Origin: Bacillus sp. SKDU12
GTDB lineage: Bacteria; Bacillota; Bacilli; Bacillales; Bacillaceae
DNA length: 64,000 nucleotides
Direction of reading: 5' to 3'
Assembly: GCF_010093085.1 (NCBI RefSeq)
Contig: NZ_MSRC01000003.1
Coordinates: forward strand, 496,001-560,000
Shown here: one piece after another, positions 54,541 to 64,000 of the stretch
Layout: each line of letters begins with the position of its first letter
How positions within the stretch are numbered: position 1 is the stretch's first letter
The notes under the pieces: model-generated
The model's database searches: none
What the model was told of the DNA's origin: nothing
What the model saw: the letters and a program-made list of their open reading frames with translations, nothing else
Program-made: the position numbers and the translations under genes

Positions 54541-54668
54541 ATATGGGAAATGGGAAAAAGGGGTGCATTTACTTTTTATAAATTCAAAAATGTGAAGAAC
54601 AGCGCCCGGGCTAATGGTATATAATATTTTGAATGTAACAAAAATTTAACAAGGAGGACGAGAAATTC

Positions 54669-54725
54669 GTGCTAAAGCCTCAAAGAATTCGACAGCCCGT
54701 TGATTTGGACTTAGGGGCGGAGTAG
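54669..54725 (+). CDS. Possible 18-residue leader peptide of yndL
   Basis: GTG 54669 opens LKPQRIRQPVDLDLGAE-stop, and the stop abuts the yndL ATG. AAGGAGGA stands 11 bases before the GTG, stronger than the site in front of yndL itself (GGCGGAG). A translational-coupling leader is suggested. Confidence 0.4.
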   Translation: MLKPQRIRQPVDLDLGAE

Positions 54726-55484
54726 ATGAAACCGACCAAAGTATCCCTGCTCCGCCGTTTGCTCCATTCCTTGAAGCAAGTTGATTGTAACATAGTCAAA
54801 CGTTTTCCATCAACTTGTAAAATTGTGAAATTATTGTTAATTTTCATGGTATTCGTTCCGATTTCTCCAATATATGCTAAAGATATATATCAGAATTTTG
54901 AGACATTAAAAAACAATGAAGATCCTGCGAATTACAGCATTGTGACGAAAGAAACAAGAAGCGCTGTTCTAGTTTTAGCGATTCATGGAGGAGGTATCGA
55001 AGGCGGGACAAGTGAAGTAGCGAAAGAATTAAGCAATCAGTACTCGATGTATTTATTCGAAGGATTAAAATCGTCAGGAAATTCAATTTTGCATATTACG
55101 AGCACACAATTTGATGAGCCTCGGGCTCTGAAAATGACGGAAAGTCATGAATATGTCATTTCATTGCACGGATATGCAGAAGAAGATCAACAAATCGAAG
55201 TTGGCGGTACAGATCGCGTGAGAGCGGCAGATTTAATTGAGAAACTGCAAAACGCAGGTTTTCCTGCTGTGTTGCTTAATAAAGATCATCCGCGTGCAGG
55301 TGTCAGTCCGAATAACATTGCAAATCAATCAAAAACAGGTTTGAGCATCCAGTTAGAAATGAGCACAGGTTTTAGACAATCTTTGTTCGGAGTGTTTTCT
55401 TTAAAGGATAGATCTATTACCCAAAATGAGAGGTTTTATATTTTTACAAAAGTGTTATCCCATTTTATCAAAAATAGCTATTGA
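54726..55484 (+). CDS. yndL: Poly-gamma-glutamate hydrolase YndL
   Basis: A 252-residue PghP-family protein (PF05908). A hydrophobic signal/anchor lies at about 36-56 (IVKLLLIFMVFVPISPIYA), with a long basic N-region before it. The catalytic zinc region has 'LVLAIHGGGIEGGTSEVAKE', 'EYVISLHGYAEE' and 'SIQLEMSTGFRQSL'. Phage PghP cuts capsule poly-gamma-glutamate; the chromosomal copies are thought to do the same. Its 3' end shares a bidirectional terminator with yndM. Confidence 0.93.
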   Translation: MKPTKVSLLRRLLHSLKQVDCNIVKRFPSTCKIVKLLLIFMVFVPISPIYAKDIYQNFETLKNNEDPANYSIVTKETRSAVLVLAIHGGGIEGGTSEVAKELSNQYSMYLFEGLKSSGNSILHITSTQFDEPRALKMTESHEYVISLHGYAEEDQQIEVGGTDRVRAADLIEKLQNAGFPAVLLNKDHPRAGVSPNNIANQSKTGLSIQLEMSTGFRQSLFGVFSLKDRSITQNERFYIFTKVLSHFIKNSY

Positions 55485-55486
55485 AA

Positions 55487-55514
55487 AATAGGAGGTACTA
55501 AGCCTCCTATTTTT
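55487..55514. terminator. Bidirectional terminator between yndL and yndM
   Basis: AAAAATAGGAGG-TACTAAG-CCTCCTATTTTT, perfect 12-bp stem with A and T tails. The yndM stop codon is within it. Confidence 0.88.
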
Positions 55515-55959
55515 CCTGCTTCTCATTCGTAACCTCAGGAAACAGCTCGTCTGCAGCTTCTGTTTGATACTGTAGTGTATGATCTTTGGCTGATAGTTCA
55601 TTTCGAAAGGTTTCATCCAGCACATTTTTTAGCAAATATCGATGAAAAAAGTATTCAAACACAGTTAGACAAGCAGCGGAAAGCAGAGCAGCTGCAAATG
55701 GCGGGAAGTCGTTTCTTGTTTGGGTTAAAACAAAGACCCAAAGAATAACAAATGAAAGCCCAAAGTCCGCCAATGAAGCTGAAATATTGTTTGTTCTTGG
55801 AAGAACGAGCATATCACCGGATAGATAGGAAACAAAACCTAAGAAAAGTGCAATAAACATTACACTCAAAAAGGGCGCGTGGTAGACTCTGTCCAAAATC
55901 AAATATAAAAGGGCGAGAGTGAAAGCAATCTTTGAAGCAAGTGCAATGATATGTTTCAT
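55507..55959 (-). CDS. yndM: YndM, DUF2512 membrane protein
   Basis: A 150-residue protein with four membrane segments (FTLALLYLILDRVYHAPFLS, VMFIALFLGFVSYLSGDM, FGLSFVILWVFVLTQ, FPPFAAALLSAACLTVFEYF) and a polar C-terminus (ELFPEVTNEKQEK). DUF2512 proteins are spore-former membrane proteins without a known function. AGGTGG before the ATG. Confidence 0.92.
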   Translation of the reverse strand: MKHIIALASKIAFTLALLYLILDRVYHAPFLSVMFIALFLGFVSYLSGDMLVLPRTNNISASLADFGLSFVILWVFVLTQTRNDFPPFAAALLSAACLTVFEYFFHRYLLKNVLDETFRNELSAKDHTLQYQTEAADELFPEVTNEKQEK

Positions 55960-57099
55960 TTGACCACCTAAATTGTGTTATTTGTGAAAAAAGCATTAAC
56001 AGTAAACAAATGATAAAAAACACAAGTCATAGAATTCAAACCGATAAAAGTTCATCGCTGTTACATTCTATATTTTAAACAATCTGTTTTTGTTTACACT
56101 GGTATTTTTTGCTGGCTGCATGAAATTTTCTTAAAAAACGATATACAAGGATATGTTTCAAAGGGGGGAAGGGATTAATCACTTGTTATTTTCAATTTCT
56201 CATTTGGATACATCCCGAGAAATGACATGAAGGCATCTTATCCCCATATTGTATTTACTATTGAAGATCATGTGCTTGCAGAATTATAAGTATAATATCA
56301 TGTGAATATTTTGCCTAGCAGAGAACGAGATGAACGCGATTGAAAATCGATTGATTTTACTGGTCCTGGACCCACAGATGTGAATCCTTCAAGGCAAGCT
56401 CCGTTATTAATAAAGAGGAAAAAGCGCTATTGAAACAGCATCTGTAGAACATATTTATAAATATTCTGTATGATAAAGAAGTTTTGCTGTATTTTTTGGG
56501 CTGTGGTTTATGATCTTGGGAGCCGCTATTTGTTCAGAAAAGATTACACTTTAGCGATTTACCTGACACTAAGTACGAAGTAATTTAGCAGGAGCAGGTT
56601 TAATTTTAGCGCTCAGGATTAGGTTTCTGTGTTTGCAGAAAAGTATTCAAAAACTGCACAATTGTGCGGATAAAAGGGCAGTTATGGTATACAGTATGTT
56701 TATTTTGTCTTGAGCTCACACTGATAAAGAGAAGAGAGCTGTTTTTTCAGGGGATTTGAACAAAAATTACTGTGTACTAAATCTTCATTGTAATATCATT
56801 TCCGCGCCCCTCACATAAACATAAAACAACGTTATTCCACGATCTAAGAGTATGAAACATTTTTAAGGAAATCACGTCTAATGTTTTAAACAGACCGTAT
56901 TCTAATGAAAGTTTCCTTAAGGAAAAAAATTTTCTTGACTTCAACAATTATTTGGAGGATAATTGTGGTGTAAACATGATGTTCTTTTTCCTCCTTTTCA
57001 GGCTCGCACCCAAAAATCAGGGCGAGCCTGCTTTTTTGCATAAAAACCCCCTCTCCGTAAAGGAAGAGGGGGTTTTCGCGTACATAATAGATCAATAGA
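55960..57099. other. 1.1-kb decayed region between yndM and lexA
   Basis: Strain 168 has fosB (yndN) here, as I recall; no intact gene is visible in this window. Short protein-like traces in several frames (for example around 56330-56440 and a membrane-like stretch near 56480-56640) are broken by stops and shifts. A lexA terminator pair (CCCCCTCTCCGTAAAGGAAG AGGGGG) lies at 57047-57073. No promoter was identified with confidence. Confidence 0.4.
57047..57073 (-). terminator. lexA terminator
   Basis: CCCCCTCT-TCC(TTTACGG)-AGAGGGGG read on the minus strand, followed by TTTTTATG. Between lexA and the decayed region. A second hairpin (AGGCTCGC / GCGAGCCT) lies at 57000-57028. Confidence 0.75.
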
Positions 57100-57717
57100 T
57101 TAATGGACAGTTCTGAATACGCCAATTACTTTTCCTAAAATGCTGACATTCTGCAAGATGATAGGTTCCATCGTTGGGTTTTCAGGCTGTAAACGAATGT
57201 GAGTATCCTCTTTATAGAAACGTTTTACTGTAGCTTCATCATCTTCTGTCATCGCAACTACAATTTCCCCGTTGAATGCTGTATTTTGCTGTTTAACGAT
57301 GACATAATCTTTATCGAGAATACCAGCATCAACCATACTGTCCCCCATAATCTCCAGCATAAACACATGCTCGTCCGGAGGGACCATACGGTCAGGAAGC
57401 GGAAAATATTCTTCGATATTTTCTACTGCTGTAATAGGAGATCCCGCCGTGACTTTCCCGATGACAGGCACATTAACGACCTGACTTTGGGGAATGTCCA
57501 CTTCTTCATCAAGTATTTCTATTGCTCTTGGTTTTGTCGGATCTCGTCTGATCAGCCCTTTTGTTTCTAAACGGGCCAAATGGCCGTGGACAGTTGAACT
57601 GGACGCAAGCCCAACAGCCTCTCCGATCTCTCTCACGGAAGGCGGATATCCTTTTGATTTAACCTCTGCTTTAATAAAACGGAGGATATCAAGTTGCCTT
57701 TTTGATAGCTTCGTCAT
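57100..57717 (-). CDS. lexA: SOS repressor LexA
   Basis: A 205-residue protein from ATG 57717 (GAGGTG 6 bases upstream), the known length. Winged HTH at about 28-48 ('[20 protein letters not shown]'), the autocleavage bond in 'KVTAGSPI', catalytic Ser in '[10 protein letters not shown]' and Lys in '[10 protein letters not shown]'. It represses its own gene and yneA-yneB-ynzC through the three boxes at 57776-57853 until RecA triggers cleavage. Confidence 0.98.
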   Translation of the reverse strand: MTKLSKRQLDILRFIKAEVKSKGYPPSVREIGEAVGLASSSTVHGHLARLETKGLIRRDPTKPRAIEILDEEVDIPQSQVVNVPVIGKVTAGSPITAVENIEEYFPLPDRMVPPDEHVFMLEIMGDSMVDAGILDKDYVIVKQQNTAFNGEIVVAMTEDDEATVKRFYKEDTHIRLQPENPTMEPIILQNVSILGKVIGVFRTVH

Positions 57718-57775
57718 TTTTCGCACCTCAAAACGTCGATTTTAAGAAGATTATAGCATGATTTTCCTTACAGTA

Positions 57776-57789
57776 CAAACATAGGTTCG
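57776..57789. promoter_or_regulatory. LexA (SOS) box 1
   Basis: CAAACATAGGTTCG; reverse complement CGAACCTATGTTTG fits CGAAC-N4-GTTYG. Confidence 0.9.
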
Positions 57790-57798
57790 AAAAAACAA

Positions 57799-57826
57799 TT
57801 GACAGAAACATTTGTTCGTATATACT
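57799..57826 (+). promoter_or_regulatory. yneA promoter
   Basis: TTGACA, 16 bases, TATACT, with LexA box 2 between the two hexamers, so repressor blocks it. Confidence 0.78.
57805..57818. promoter_or_regulatory. LexA (SOS) box 2
   Basis: GAAACATTTGTTCG (consensus CGAAC-N4-GTTCG, one side imperfect); overlaps the yneA spacer. Confidence 0.75.
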
Positions 57827-57839
57827 GGAATTATAAAAG

Positions 57840-57853
57840 CGAACAAACATTCC
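57840..57853. promoter_or_regulatory. LexA (SOS) box 3
   Basis: CGAACAAACATTCC; left half perfect, right half imperfect. Located just downstream of the yneA start of transcription. Confidence 0.78.
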
Positions 57854-57870
57854 TATTGGGGGTTATCATA

Positions 57871-58182
57871 ATGAATAAAGAATCTATTATTTTTGTCGGT
57901 CTGTTCACACTGATTTTGAGCGCGGTTATCCTATTGCTGTCATATACGAGTGGCGGTCAGGAGCTTAATCAGTATGTTAAAATAGAAGTCCAGCAAGGCG
58001 ATACACTTTGGTCAATTGCTGATCAGGTATCAGATTCAAAAAAGATAAATAAAAATGATTTTATTGAATGGGTAGCTGATAAAAATCATCTTCAGACATC
58101 TGATATCCAGCCGGGAGATGAGTTGGTTATTCCATTGAAAAAGAAGCACCAAGATGCATATGAATTGGCAATTGTAAGATAG
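57871..58182 (+). CDS. yneA: SOS cell-division inhibitor YneA
   Basis: A 103-residue membrane-anchored protein: one segment at 5-27 (IIFVGLFTLILSAVILLLSY) and an extracellular LysM domain at about 37-86 ('VKIEVQQGDTLWSIADQVSD', 'IQPGDELVIP'). Start ATG 57871 behind GGGGGTT. It halts division after DNA damage until proteases remove it. Operon with yneB and ynzC. Confidence 0.96.
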   Translation: MNKESIIFVGLFTLILSAVILLLSYTSGGQELNQYVKIEVQQGDTLWSIADQVSDSKKINKNDFIEWVADKNHLQTSDIQPGDELVIPLKKKHQDAYELAIVR

Positions 58183-59151
<969 letters not shown>

Positions 59152-59156
59152 TATAA

Positions 59157-59189
59157 GAGGAATACGGAAATATCGTATTCCTCTTTTGC
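59157..59189 (+). terminator. Terminator of the yneA-yneB-ynzC operon
   Basis: AGAGGAATACG-GAAATAT-CGTATTCCTCTTTT, perfect 11-bp stem followed by TTTT. Confidence 0.92.
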
Positions 59190-59319
59190 CTATACTATAG
59201 CTAAAACTCTCTTATGACAAAATTCAACAAGTTTCTCTCAAATTTAAGCTGAAACAGTTGAGAAAAAGTCGTCAGACATTTATGATGAAAGGGTACAACA
59301 TATAAGGAAGGGGATTTTT

Positions 59320-61323
59320 ATGGATACAATTGAAAAGAAATCAGTTGCTACCATTCGTACACTGTCAATAGACGCAATTGAAAAAGCGAATTCTGGTCAC
59401 CCAGGGATGCCAATGGGAGCCGCTCCTATGGCATACACGCTGTGGACAAAATTTATGAATGTAAGCCCGGCAAACCCTAGCTGGTTTAACCGAGACCGTT
59501 TTGTTTTATCTGCTGGACATGGATCAGCACTTTTATATAGCATGCTTCATTTAAGCGGGTTTGATCTTAGCATTGAAGATCTTAAGGGATTCCGCCAGTG
59601 GGGCAGCAAAACACCTGGACATCCGGAATTCGGACATACTGCCGGTGTTGATGCAACAACAGGTCCGCTTGGACAAGGGATTGCCATGGCAGTCGGAATG
59701 GCTATCGCTGAACGCCATTTAGCGGAAACTTACAACCGTGACTCATTTAACGTAGTCGATCATTATACATACAGTATTTGCGGTGATGGTGACTTAATGG
59801 AAGGTATTTCTTCCGAAGCCGCTTCACTCGCAGGACATCTTCAGCTTGGCCGTCTGGTCGTATTATACGATTCTAACGACATCTCACTCGATGGAGATCT
59901 CGACCGCTCCTTCTCTGAGAACGTGAAACAGCGTTTTGAAGCAATGAATTGGGAAGTCCTTTATGTTGAGGATGGAAACAACATTGCAGAATTAACAGCA
60001 GCTATCGAAAAAGCACGTCAAAATGAAAAAAAACCTACATTAATTGAAGTGAAAACGACAATTGGTTTTGGTTCACCTAACCGTGCCGGCACTTCTGGTG
60101 TTCACGGGGCACCGCTTGGTAAAGAAGAAAGCAAGTTAACAAAAGAAGCTTATGCGTGGACATATGAAGAAGATTTCTATGTTCCGTCAGAGGTATATGA
60201 GCATTTTGCTGCAGCAGTTAAAGAATCAGGAGAGAAAAAGGAACAGGAATGGAACACCCAATTCTCTAAATATAAAGAAATTTATCCTGAACTTGCAGAA
60301 CAGCTTGAACTGGCAATTAAAGGAGAGCTTCCGAAGGACTGGGATCAAGAGGTTCCTGTTTATGAAAAAGGAAGCAGCTTGGCATCTCGTGCATCTTCCG
60401 GAGAAGTTCTCAACGGGCTTGCGCAAAAAATACCTTTTTTTGTCGGAGGATCTGCTGACCTAGCCGGATCAAACAAAACAACAATTAAAAATACAGGTGA
60501 CTTTACACCGGTTGATTACTCAGGTAAAAACTTCTGGTTCGGTGTTCGTGAATTTGCAATGGGTGCAGCCTTAAATGGTATGGCGCTTCATGGCGGACTT
60601 CGTGTATTTGGCGGAACTTTCTTTGTCTTCTCTGACTACCTGCGTCCGGCGATTCGCCTTGCAGCATTAATGGGTCTTCCTGTCACTTATGTGTTTACAC
60701 ATGACAGTATTGCAGTAGGTGAAGATGGCCCGACCCATGAGCCTGTCGAACAGCTTGCTTCACTTCGGGCGATGCCTAACCTTTCCTTAATCCGCCCTGC
60801 AGACGGCAATGAAACAGCGGCGGCATGGAAGATGGCAGTGCAAAGCACTGATCAGCCAACAGCGCTGGTATTAACACGCCAAAATCTTCCTACGATCGAC
60901 CAAACAGCGGAAGAAGCATTGACGGGAGTAGAAAAAGGTGCATATGTCGTTTCTGCATCTAAAAACGAAACACCTGACGCTCTTCTCATCGCTTCAGGCT
61001 CTGAGGTAGGTCTTGCGGTGGAAGCGCAGGCTGAATTAGCAAAAGAAAATATCGATGTTTCTGTTGTCAGCATGCCTTCAATGGATCGTTTCGATAAACA
61101 ATCTGACGAATATAAAAACACTGTCCTCCCTGCGGATGTGAGAAAACGTCTTGCGATTGAGATGGGCGCATCATTTGGATGGGGCAAATACACAGGCCTT
61201 GAAGGAGATGTGCTCGGTATCGACCGATTCGGCGCATCTGCTTCTGGCGACACCGTCATCAAGGAATATGGCTTCACAGTACCAAATGTAGTGAGCCGAG
61301 TGAAAGCATTACTCAATAACTAA
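59320..61323 (+). CDS. tkt: Transketolase
   Basis: A 667-residue thiamine-diphosphate enzyme of the pentose phosphate pathway, full length. '[20 protein letters not shown]', the TPP motif '[19 protein letters not shown]' through '[11 protein letters not shown]', '[14 protein letters not shown]', and the pyrimidine domain '[20 protein letters not shown]' with '[19 protein letters not shown]'. It would handle xylulose 5-phosphate made by XylAB. AAGGAAGGGG before ATG. Confidence 0.98.
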   Translation: MDTIEKKSVATIRTLSIDAIEKANSGHPGMPMGAAPMAYTLWTKFMNVSPANPSWFNRDRFVLSAGHGSALLYSMLHLSGFDLSIEDLKGFRQWGSKTPGHPEFGHTAGVDATTGPLGQGIAMAVGMAIAERHLAETYNRDSFNVVDHYTYSICGDGDLMEGISSEAASLAGHLQLGRLVVLYDSNDISLDGDLDRSFSENVKQRFEAMNWEVLYVEDGNNIAELTAAIEKARQNEKKPTLIEVKTTIGFGSPNRAGTSGVHGAPLGKEESKLTKEAYAWTYEEDFYVPSEVYEHFAAAVKESGEKKEQEWNTQFSKYKEIYPELAEQLELAIKGELPKDWDQEVPVYEKGSSLASRASSGEVLNGLAQKIPFFVGGSADLAGSNKTTIKNTGDFTPVDYSGKNFWFGVREFAMGAALNGMALHGGLRVFGGTFFVFSDYLRPAIRLAALMGLPVTYVFTHDSIAVGEDGPTHEPVEQLASLRAMPNLSLIRPADGNETAAAWKMAVQSTDQPTALVLTRQNLPTIDQTAEEALTGVEKGAYVVSASKNETPDALLIASGSEVGLAVEAQAELAKENIDVSVVSMPSMDRFDKQSDEYKNTVLPADVRKRLAIEMGASFGWGKYTGLEGDVLGIDRFGASASGDTVIKEYGFTVPNVVSRVKALLNN

Positions 61324-61331
61324 AGATTTTT

Positions 61332-61363
61332 TAAAGAGGATGAGTCAAATCATCCTCTTTTTC
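61332..61363 (+). terminator. tkt terminator
   Basis: AAGAGGATGA-GTCAAA-TCATCCTCTT followed by TTTC; perfect 10-bp stem. Confidence 0.92.
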
Positions 61364-61477
61364 TTGTTTATCCGACAAAAATAGTATTGGCTGTTTAACA
61401 GTAATAGACAATTCTTTCTTTTCTTCTTTTGTATAATAGAGAGCATATGAAATGCTGCTGGAAAAGGGGATGAAAAG

Positions 61478-61924
61478 ATGGAACGTCACTACTACACGTA
61501 CCTGATAAAAGAGGAGTTTGCTAATCACTATTTCGGACGGGAATCGGTTATGTTTGAGCTGTTTCAAGACTATCATTGGACAAGCCTGACAAAACAGCAG
61601 TATGAAATGACAGAAAAACAGATTCAATATGTTACACAACCAATCCCAATTTTACATATGCATCAGAGGCTAAAAATGAATTTAAACAAAACGGATTACA
61701 GGCAGCTGGATTATATTTATAGATTAGCCCTGCCTAAGGCAAAAGGCCACGCGACGTTTATAATGAAGGAAAACATGATAGAAATTGTGGCTTCGGGTGA
61801 TTACGCGGCAGAAACCATTTTCTTTGAAGTATTGAGAAAAGTAAGCCCTTGCTTTCTGGCTATGGATTTCAGTTCGAAGCGTTATGGATGGCTAAATCCA
61901 GTGAAGGTAAGAAATTTTGTCTAA
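61478..61924 (+). CDS. sirA: Sporulation inhibitor of replication SirA
   Basis: A 148-residue protein (YYTYLIKEEFANHYFGRESV, 'FQDYHWTSLTKQQYEMTEKQ', 'FFEVLRKVSPCFLAMDFSSK') matching B. subtilis SirA (YneE), which binds DnaA and prevents re-initiation once Spo0A is active. AAAGGGGATG precedes ATG. Alone between tkt and yneF. Confidence 0.95.
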   Translation: MERHYYTYLIKEEFANHYFGRESVMFELFQDYHWTSLTKQQYEMTEKQIQYVTQPIPILHMHQRLKMNLNKTDYRQLDYIYRLALPKAKGHATFIMKENMIEIVASGDYAAETIFFEVLRKVSPCFLAMDFSSKRYGWLNPVKVRNFV

Positions 61925-62009
61925 AACCGAAGAAAAAGAGATGTAAATGTTGTATAATAGCTTTTGGTTTAGTACACTTTAAACTAGACAACATGAAGGA
62001 GGAAATAAA

Positions 62010-62228
62010 ATGACTTTATGGGTTGGCATCCTAGTGGGCGTTGTTGCATTGCTCGTAGGTGTTGCACTCGGGTTTTTTATTGCTCGTAAATATATGATGA
62101 GCTATCTCAAAAAGAATCCGCCTATTAATGAACAAATGTTACGCATGATGATGATGCAAATGGGAATGAAACCTTCTCAAAAGAAAATCAATCAAATGAT
62201 GAAAGCCATGAATAATCAAGCGAAATAA
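62010..62228 (+). CDS. yneF: YneF, UPF0154 membrane protein
   Basis: A 72-residue protein with one N-terminal membrane segment ([20 protein letters not shown]) then '[20 protein letters not shown]' and a Met-rich C-terminus, the UPF0154 pattern. Function unknown, highly conserved in Firmicutes. AGGAGG before ATG. Confidence 0.95.
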   Translation: MTLWVGILVGVVALLVGVALGFFIARKYMMSYLKKNPPINEQMLRMMMMQMGMKPSQKKINQMMKAMNNQAK

Positions 62229-62268
62229 TACGTAAAGATTATGATATAGAGAAACATGGTTATAAAAT

Positions 62269-62298
62269 AAAAAACCCTTATACGGGTTTTTTATTTTG
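62269..62298. terminator. Bidirectional terminator between yneF and ynzD
   Basis: AATAAAAAACCC-TTATAC-GGGTTTTTTATT, symmetric with A and T tracts. Confidence 0.9.
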
Positions 62299-62301
62299 TC
62301 A

Positions 62302-62475
62302 TCATTCATCACCCGCTACTGCTCGAAGGCGCTGCTTTTGATATTGTATGAGAAGATGGTCAAGCTCCTGACTGAGCTCTATCGTAATATGTGATGTCGT
62401 TCCGTTCGCCATGACAATTTGCAGCAGCTCTGCTCTTTTTTTTTCAATTTCATTTAATAGATGCTCTCTAATCAC
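62302..62475 (-). CDS. ynzD: YnzD, Spo0E-like aspartyl-phosphate phosphatase
   Basis: A 57-residue helical hairpin protein from GTG 62475 (GAAAGGA upstream). An in-frame ATG at 62493 has no ribosome site, and the GTG start gives the known length. The Spo0E signature 'SQELDHLLIQYQ' includes the SQELD motif that removes phosphate from Spo0A-P. The protein should delay sporulation. Confidence 0.93.
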   Translation of the reverse strand: MIREHLLNEIEKKRAELLQIVMANGTTSHITIELSQELDHLLIQYQKQRLRAVAGDE

Positions 62476-62693
62476 AGGGATGTATCCTTTCATACATAGA
62501 TCTTAAAAGTGAATATTTATATTATATCCATAATTATACTAATTTTCAAATGAGAAGGAGTACAATATCTCAATGTCAAATTAAATTATATAAGTTTTTT
62601 TGAAAAATAGAAATCCTTCAAGGGAAAGTGTTAAAAAAATGAAATGATTTTGTCATAACTTGAAGGATTTTCAAATTTTGAAGGGATGATGAT

Positions 62694-63401
62694 ATGGGCG
62701 ACATCAATTATTTTTTGACATTCGGAGCTGGATTTTTATCCTTTATTTCGCCTTGCTGCCTGCCGCTTTACCCTGCTTTCTTGTCATATATTACAGGGGT
62801 TAGCTTGGATGATGTGAAAACAGAAAAGCTGCTGCTGCAAAAAAGAAGCTTGCTTCATACTTTGTGTTTTTTGCTCGGCTTTTCCATCATTTTTATCGCT
62901 TTAGGCTATGGAACATCTTTTATTGGCAGCCTGTTTAGGGATTATCATGATGCGATTCGGCAAATTGGTGCGTTGTTTATTATTTTATTCGGTTTCATTA
63001 CACTTGGCGTGTTTCGGCCTGAGATGATGATGAAAGAGCGGAGAATCCATTTTAAGCATAAACCAAGCGGGTTTTTAGGCTCCATCTTAATCGGGATGGC
63101 ATTTGCGGCAGGTTGGACACCGTGTACCGGTCCGATATTAGGTGCTGTTATCACACTTGCAGCTACTAATTCTGGATCAGCAATACCGTACATGATATTA
63201 TATGTACTCGGTTTTGCTCTTCCGTTTCTATTATTGTCTTTCTTCATGACAAAGCTGAAATGGATAAGAAAGAACCAGCTTTTGATCATGAAAGCAGGCG
63301 GCGTTTTGATGATCATGATTGGTGTGCTGTTATTTTTTGATTGGATGAGCCTGATCATTATTTTGTTGTCAGATCTTTTTGGAGGGTTTACTGGTTTTTG
63401 A
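62694..63401 (+). CDS. ccdA: Cytochrome c biogenesis protein CcdA
   Basis: A 235-residue, six-segment DsbD-like membrane protein. Redox cysteines are in '[20 protein letters not shown]' and '[15 protein letters not shown]'. It passes electrons across the membrane for cytochrome c maturation and spore-coat/cortex disulfide reduction. Followed by yneI and ccdC (yneJ), the normal B. subtilis order. Confidence 0.97.
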   Translation: MGDINYFLTFGAGFLSFISPCCLPLYPAFLSYITGVSLDDVKTEKLLLQKRSLLHTLCFLLGFSIIFIALGYGTSFIGSLFRDYHDAIRQIGALFIILFGFITLGVFRPEMMMKERRIHFKHKPSGFLGSILIGMAFAAGWTPCTGPILGAVITLAATNSGSAIPYMILYVLGFALPFLLLSFFMTKLKWIRKNQLLIMKAGGVLMIMIGVLLFFDWMSLIIILLSDLFGGFTGF

Positions 63402-63491
63402 CGGTGAATTCTTTTTCGTATTGCTAATAGTCCTTTTGTTTTTCGGCACAACAAGCCTATTATCTATGGAAATCGACTGCTGGAGGGGAAT

Positions 63492-63869
63492 ATGACAAGA
63501 GTTTTAGTTGTGGATGACGCCAAGTTCATGAGGGTGAAAATCAGAGAGATCTTAGAAAAGGCAAAATACATAATCGCAGGTGAAGCTGAGGATGGTGAAC
63601 AAGCCGCAGACCTGTATAAAAAATTGCGGCCTGACATTGTAATACTGGATATTACAATGCCGGTGAAAAATGGCATTAAGGCACTGCACGATATTTTAGC
63701 TTTTGATCCTAAAGCGAAGGTGATCATGTGCACCGCCATGCGCCAGCAAAGAATTGTAACAGAAGCGATTGAGCTGGGAGCAAAGGATTTCATTGTGAAG
63801 CCATTTGAGGAAACAAAAGTGTTAGAAGCTGTGAGCCGCGTTATGGGGAATGAAAGTCATTTCTTTTGA
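63492..63869 (+). CDS. yneI: YneI, CheY-like receiver protein
   Basis: A 125-residue stand-alone receiver domain: the 'VVDDAK' acid pair near the N-terminus, phosphorylation Asp in 'PDIVILDITMPVKNG', Thr in 'MCTAMRQQR' and Lys in 'FIVKPFEETK'. No output domain. Function unknown. AGGGG before ATG. Confidence 0.95.
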   Translation: MTRVLVVDDAKFMRVKIREILEKAKYIIAGEAEDGEQAADLYKKLRPDIVILDITMPVKNGIKALHDILAFDPKAKVIMCTAMRQQRIVTEAIELGAKDFIVKPFEETKVLEAVSRVMGNESHFF

Positions 63870-63941
63870 AAATGGTTTTTTTTATTGTTTTGGAGTATAG
63901 TATATAGTGTCAACACTCCGAGAAACAAAGGAATGATATGT

Positions 63942-64000
63942 ATGATGATAATAGTTTCATCGATTATTGCTGTGTTAATGGCTGTATCTGTGATGGTGGT
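63942..64000 (+). CDS. ccdC: CcdC-like membrane protein, 3' truncated by the window edge
   Basis: ATG 63942 behind AAAGGA opens MMIIVSSIIAVLMAVSVMV, a first membrane segment. Position after ccdA-yneI identifies it as yneJ/ccdC, a cytochrome c biogenesis-associated membrane protein. Only 19 residues are visible. Confidence 0.75.
   Translation, partial: MMIIVSSIIAVLMAVSVMV

Noticed and set aside
57500..57745. Plus-strand ORFs within lexA
   Set aside because: Complement of the conserved LexA coding sequence.

Overview
The window is a chromosome segment of a member of the Bacillus subtilis species complex, but not strain 168. Evidence for this is the right-hand gene order lexA / yneA-yneB-ynzC / tkt / sirA / yneF / ynzD / ccdA / yneI / ccdC, the xynP-xynB-xylR-xylA-xylB locus, yncF, thyA, cotC, yndB, yndL and yndM. 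Start sites carry typical AGGAGG ribosome binding sites with many GTG and TTG starts. From memory, several proteins differ noticeably from their 168 counterparts.

Bases 1 to about 38.7 kb are most of a siphovirus prophage with HK97-type head genes. Its left end (integrase, repressor) lies outside the window. In order: replication genes (DUF669 SSB-like protein, PrimPol/D5 helicase, TubC_N-like protein, ERCC4 nuclease) with an iteron-rich candidate origin at 3.25-3.5 kb; a metallopeptidase and an ArpU-family late regulator; an AT-rich cargo block (6.3-9.8 kb) with three unrecognised genes; HNH and terminase genes (probably cos packaging); portal, protease, capsid, a collagen-like decoration protein and connectors; a tail module with a programmed -1 frameshift in the tail chaperone, a 1495-residue tape measure with a transglycosylase domain, and a tail lysin with a glucosaminidase domain; receptor-binding and baseplate genes; and two holins plus an amidase. 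The module order resembles phi105-like phages, which is inference.

The right end of the prophage (32.4-38.1 kb) carries lysogenic-conversion genes. These are an LXG polymorphic toxin with a CdiA-type RNase A-like C-terminus and its CdiI-like immunity gene; a secreted protein with a lipoprotein (unknown, possibly a toxin/immunity pair); and a Rap-Phr quorum-sensing cassette. The rap gene is preceded by two ComA-box-like sites 23 bp apart. Its Phr precursor contains the signal EKPVGT twice. A convergent 30-codon ORF also encodes PVGT. Repeated TTTGGTCA motifs at 38.56-38.70 kb look like integrase arm sites near the attachment junction.

From 38.7 to 40.1 kb there is decayed DNA. The xylan/xyloside regulon follows (40.1-48.8 kb) with two XylR operators and two cre sites. 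Immediately after xylB lies a GH11 xylanase of the B. pumilus type. The remaining 15 kb is backbone: dUTPase, a VanZ-like protein, thymidylate synthase A, spore coat CotC, poly-gamma-glutamate hydrolase YndL, and the SOS region with three LexA boxes between lexA and yneA, then tkt, sirA, ccdA and yneI, ending inside ccdC. No tRNA, rRNA, CRISPR array or insertion sequence was recognised.
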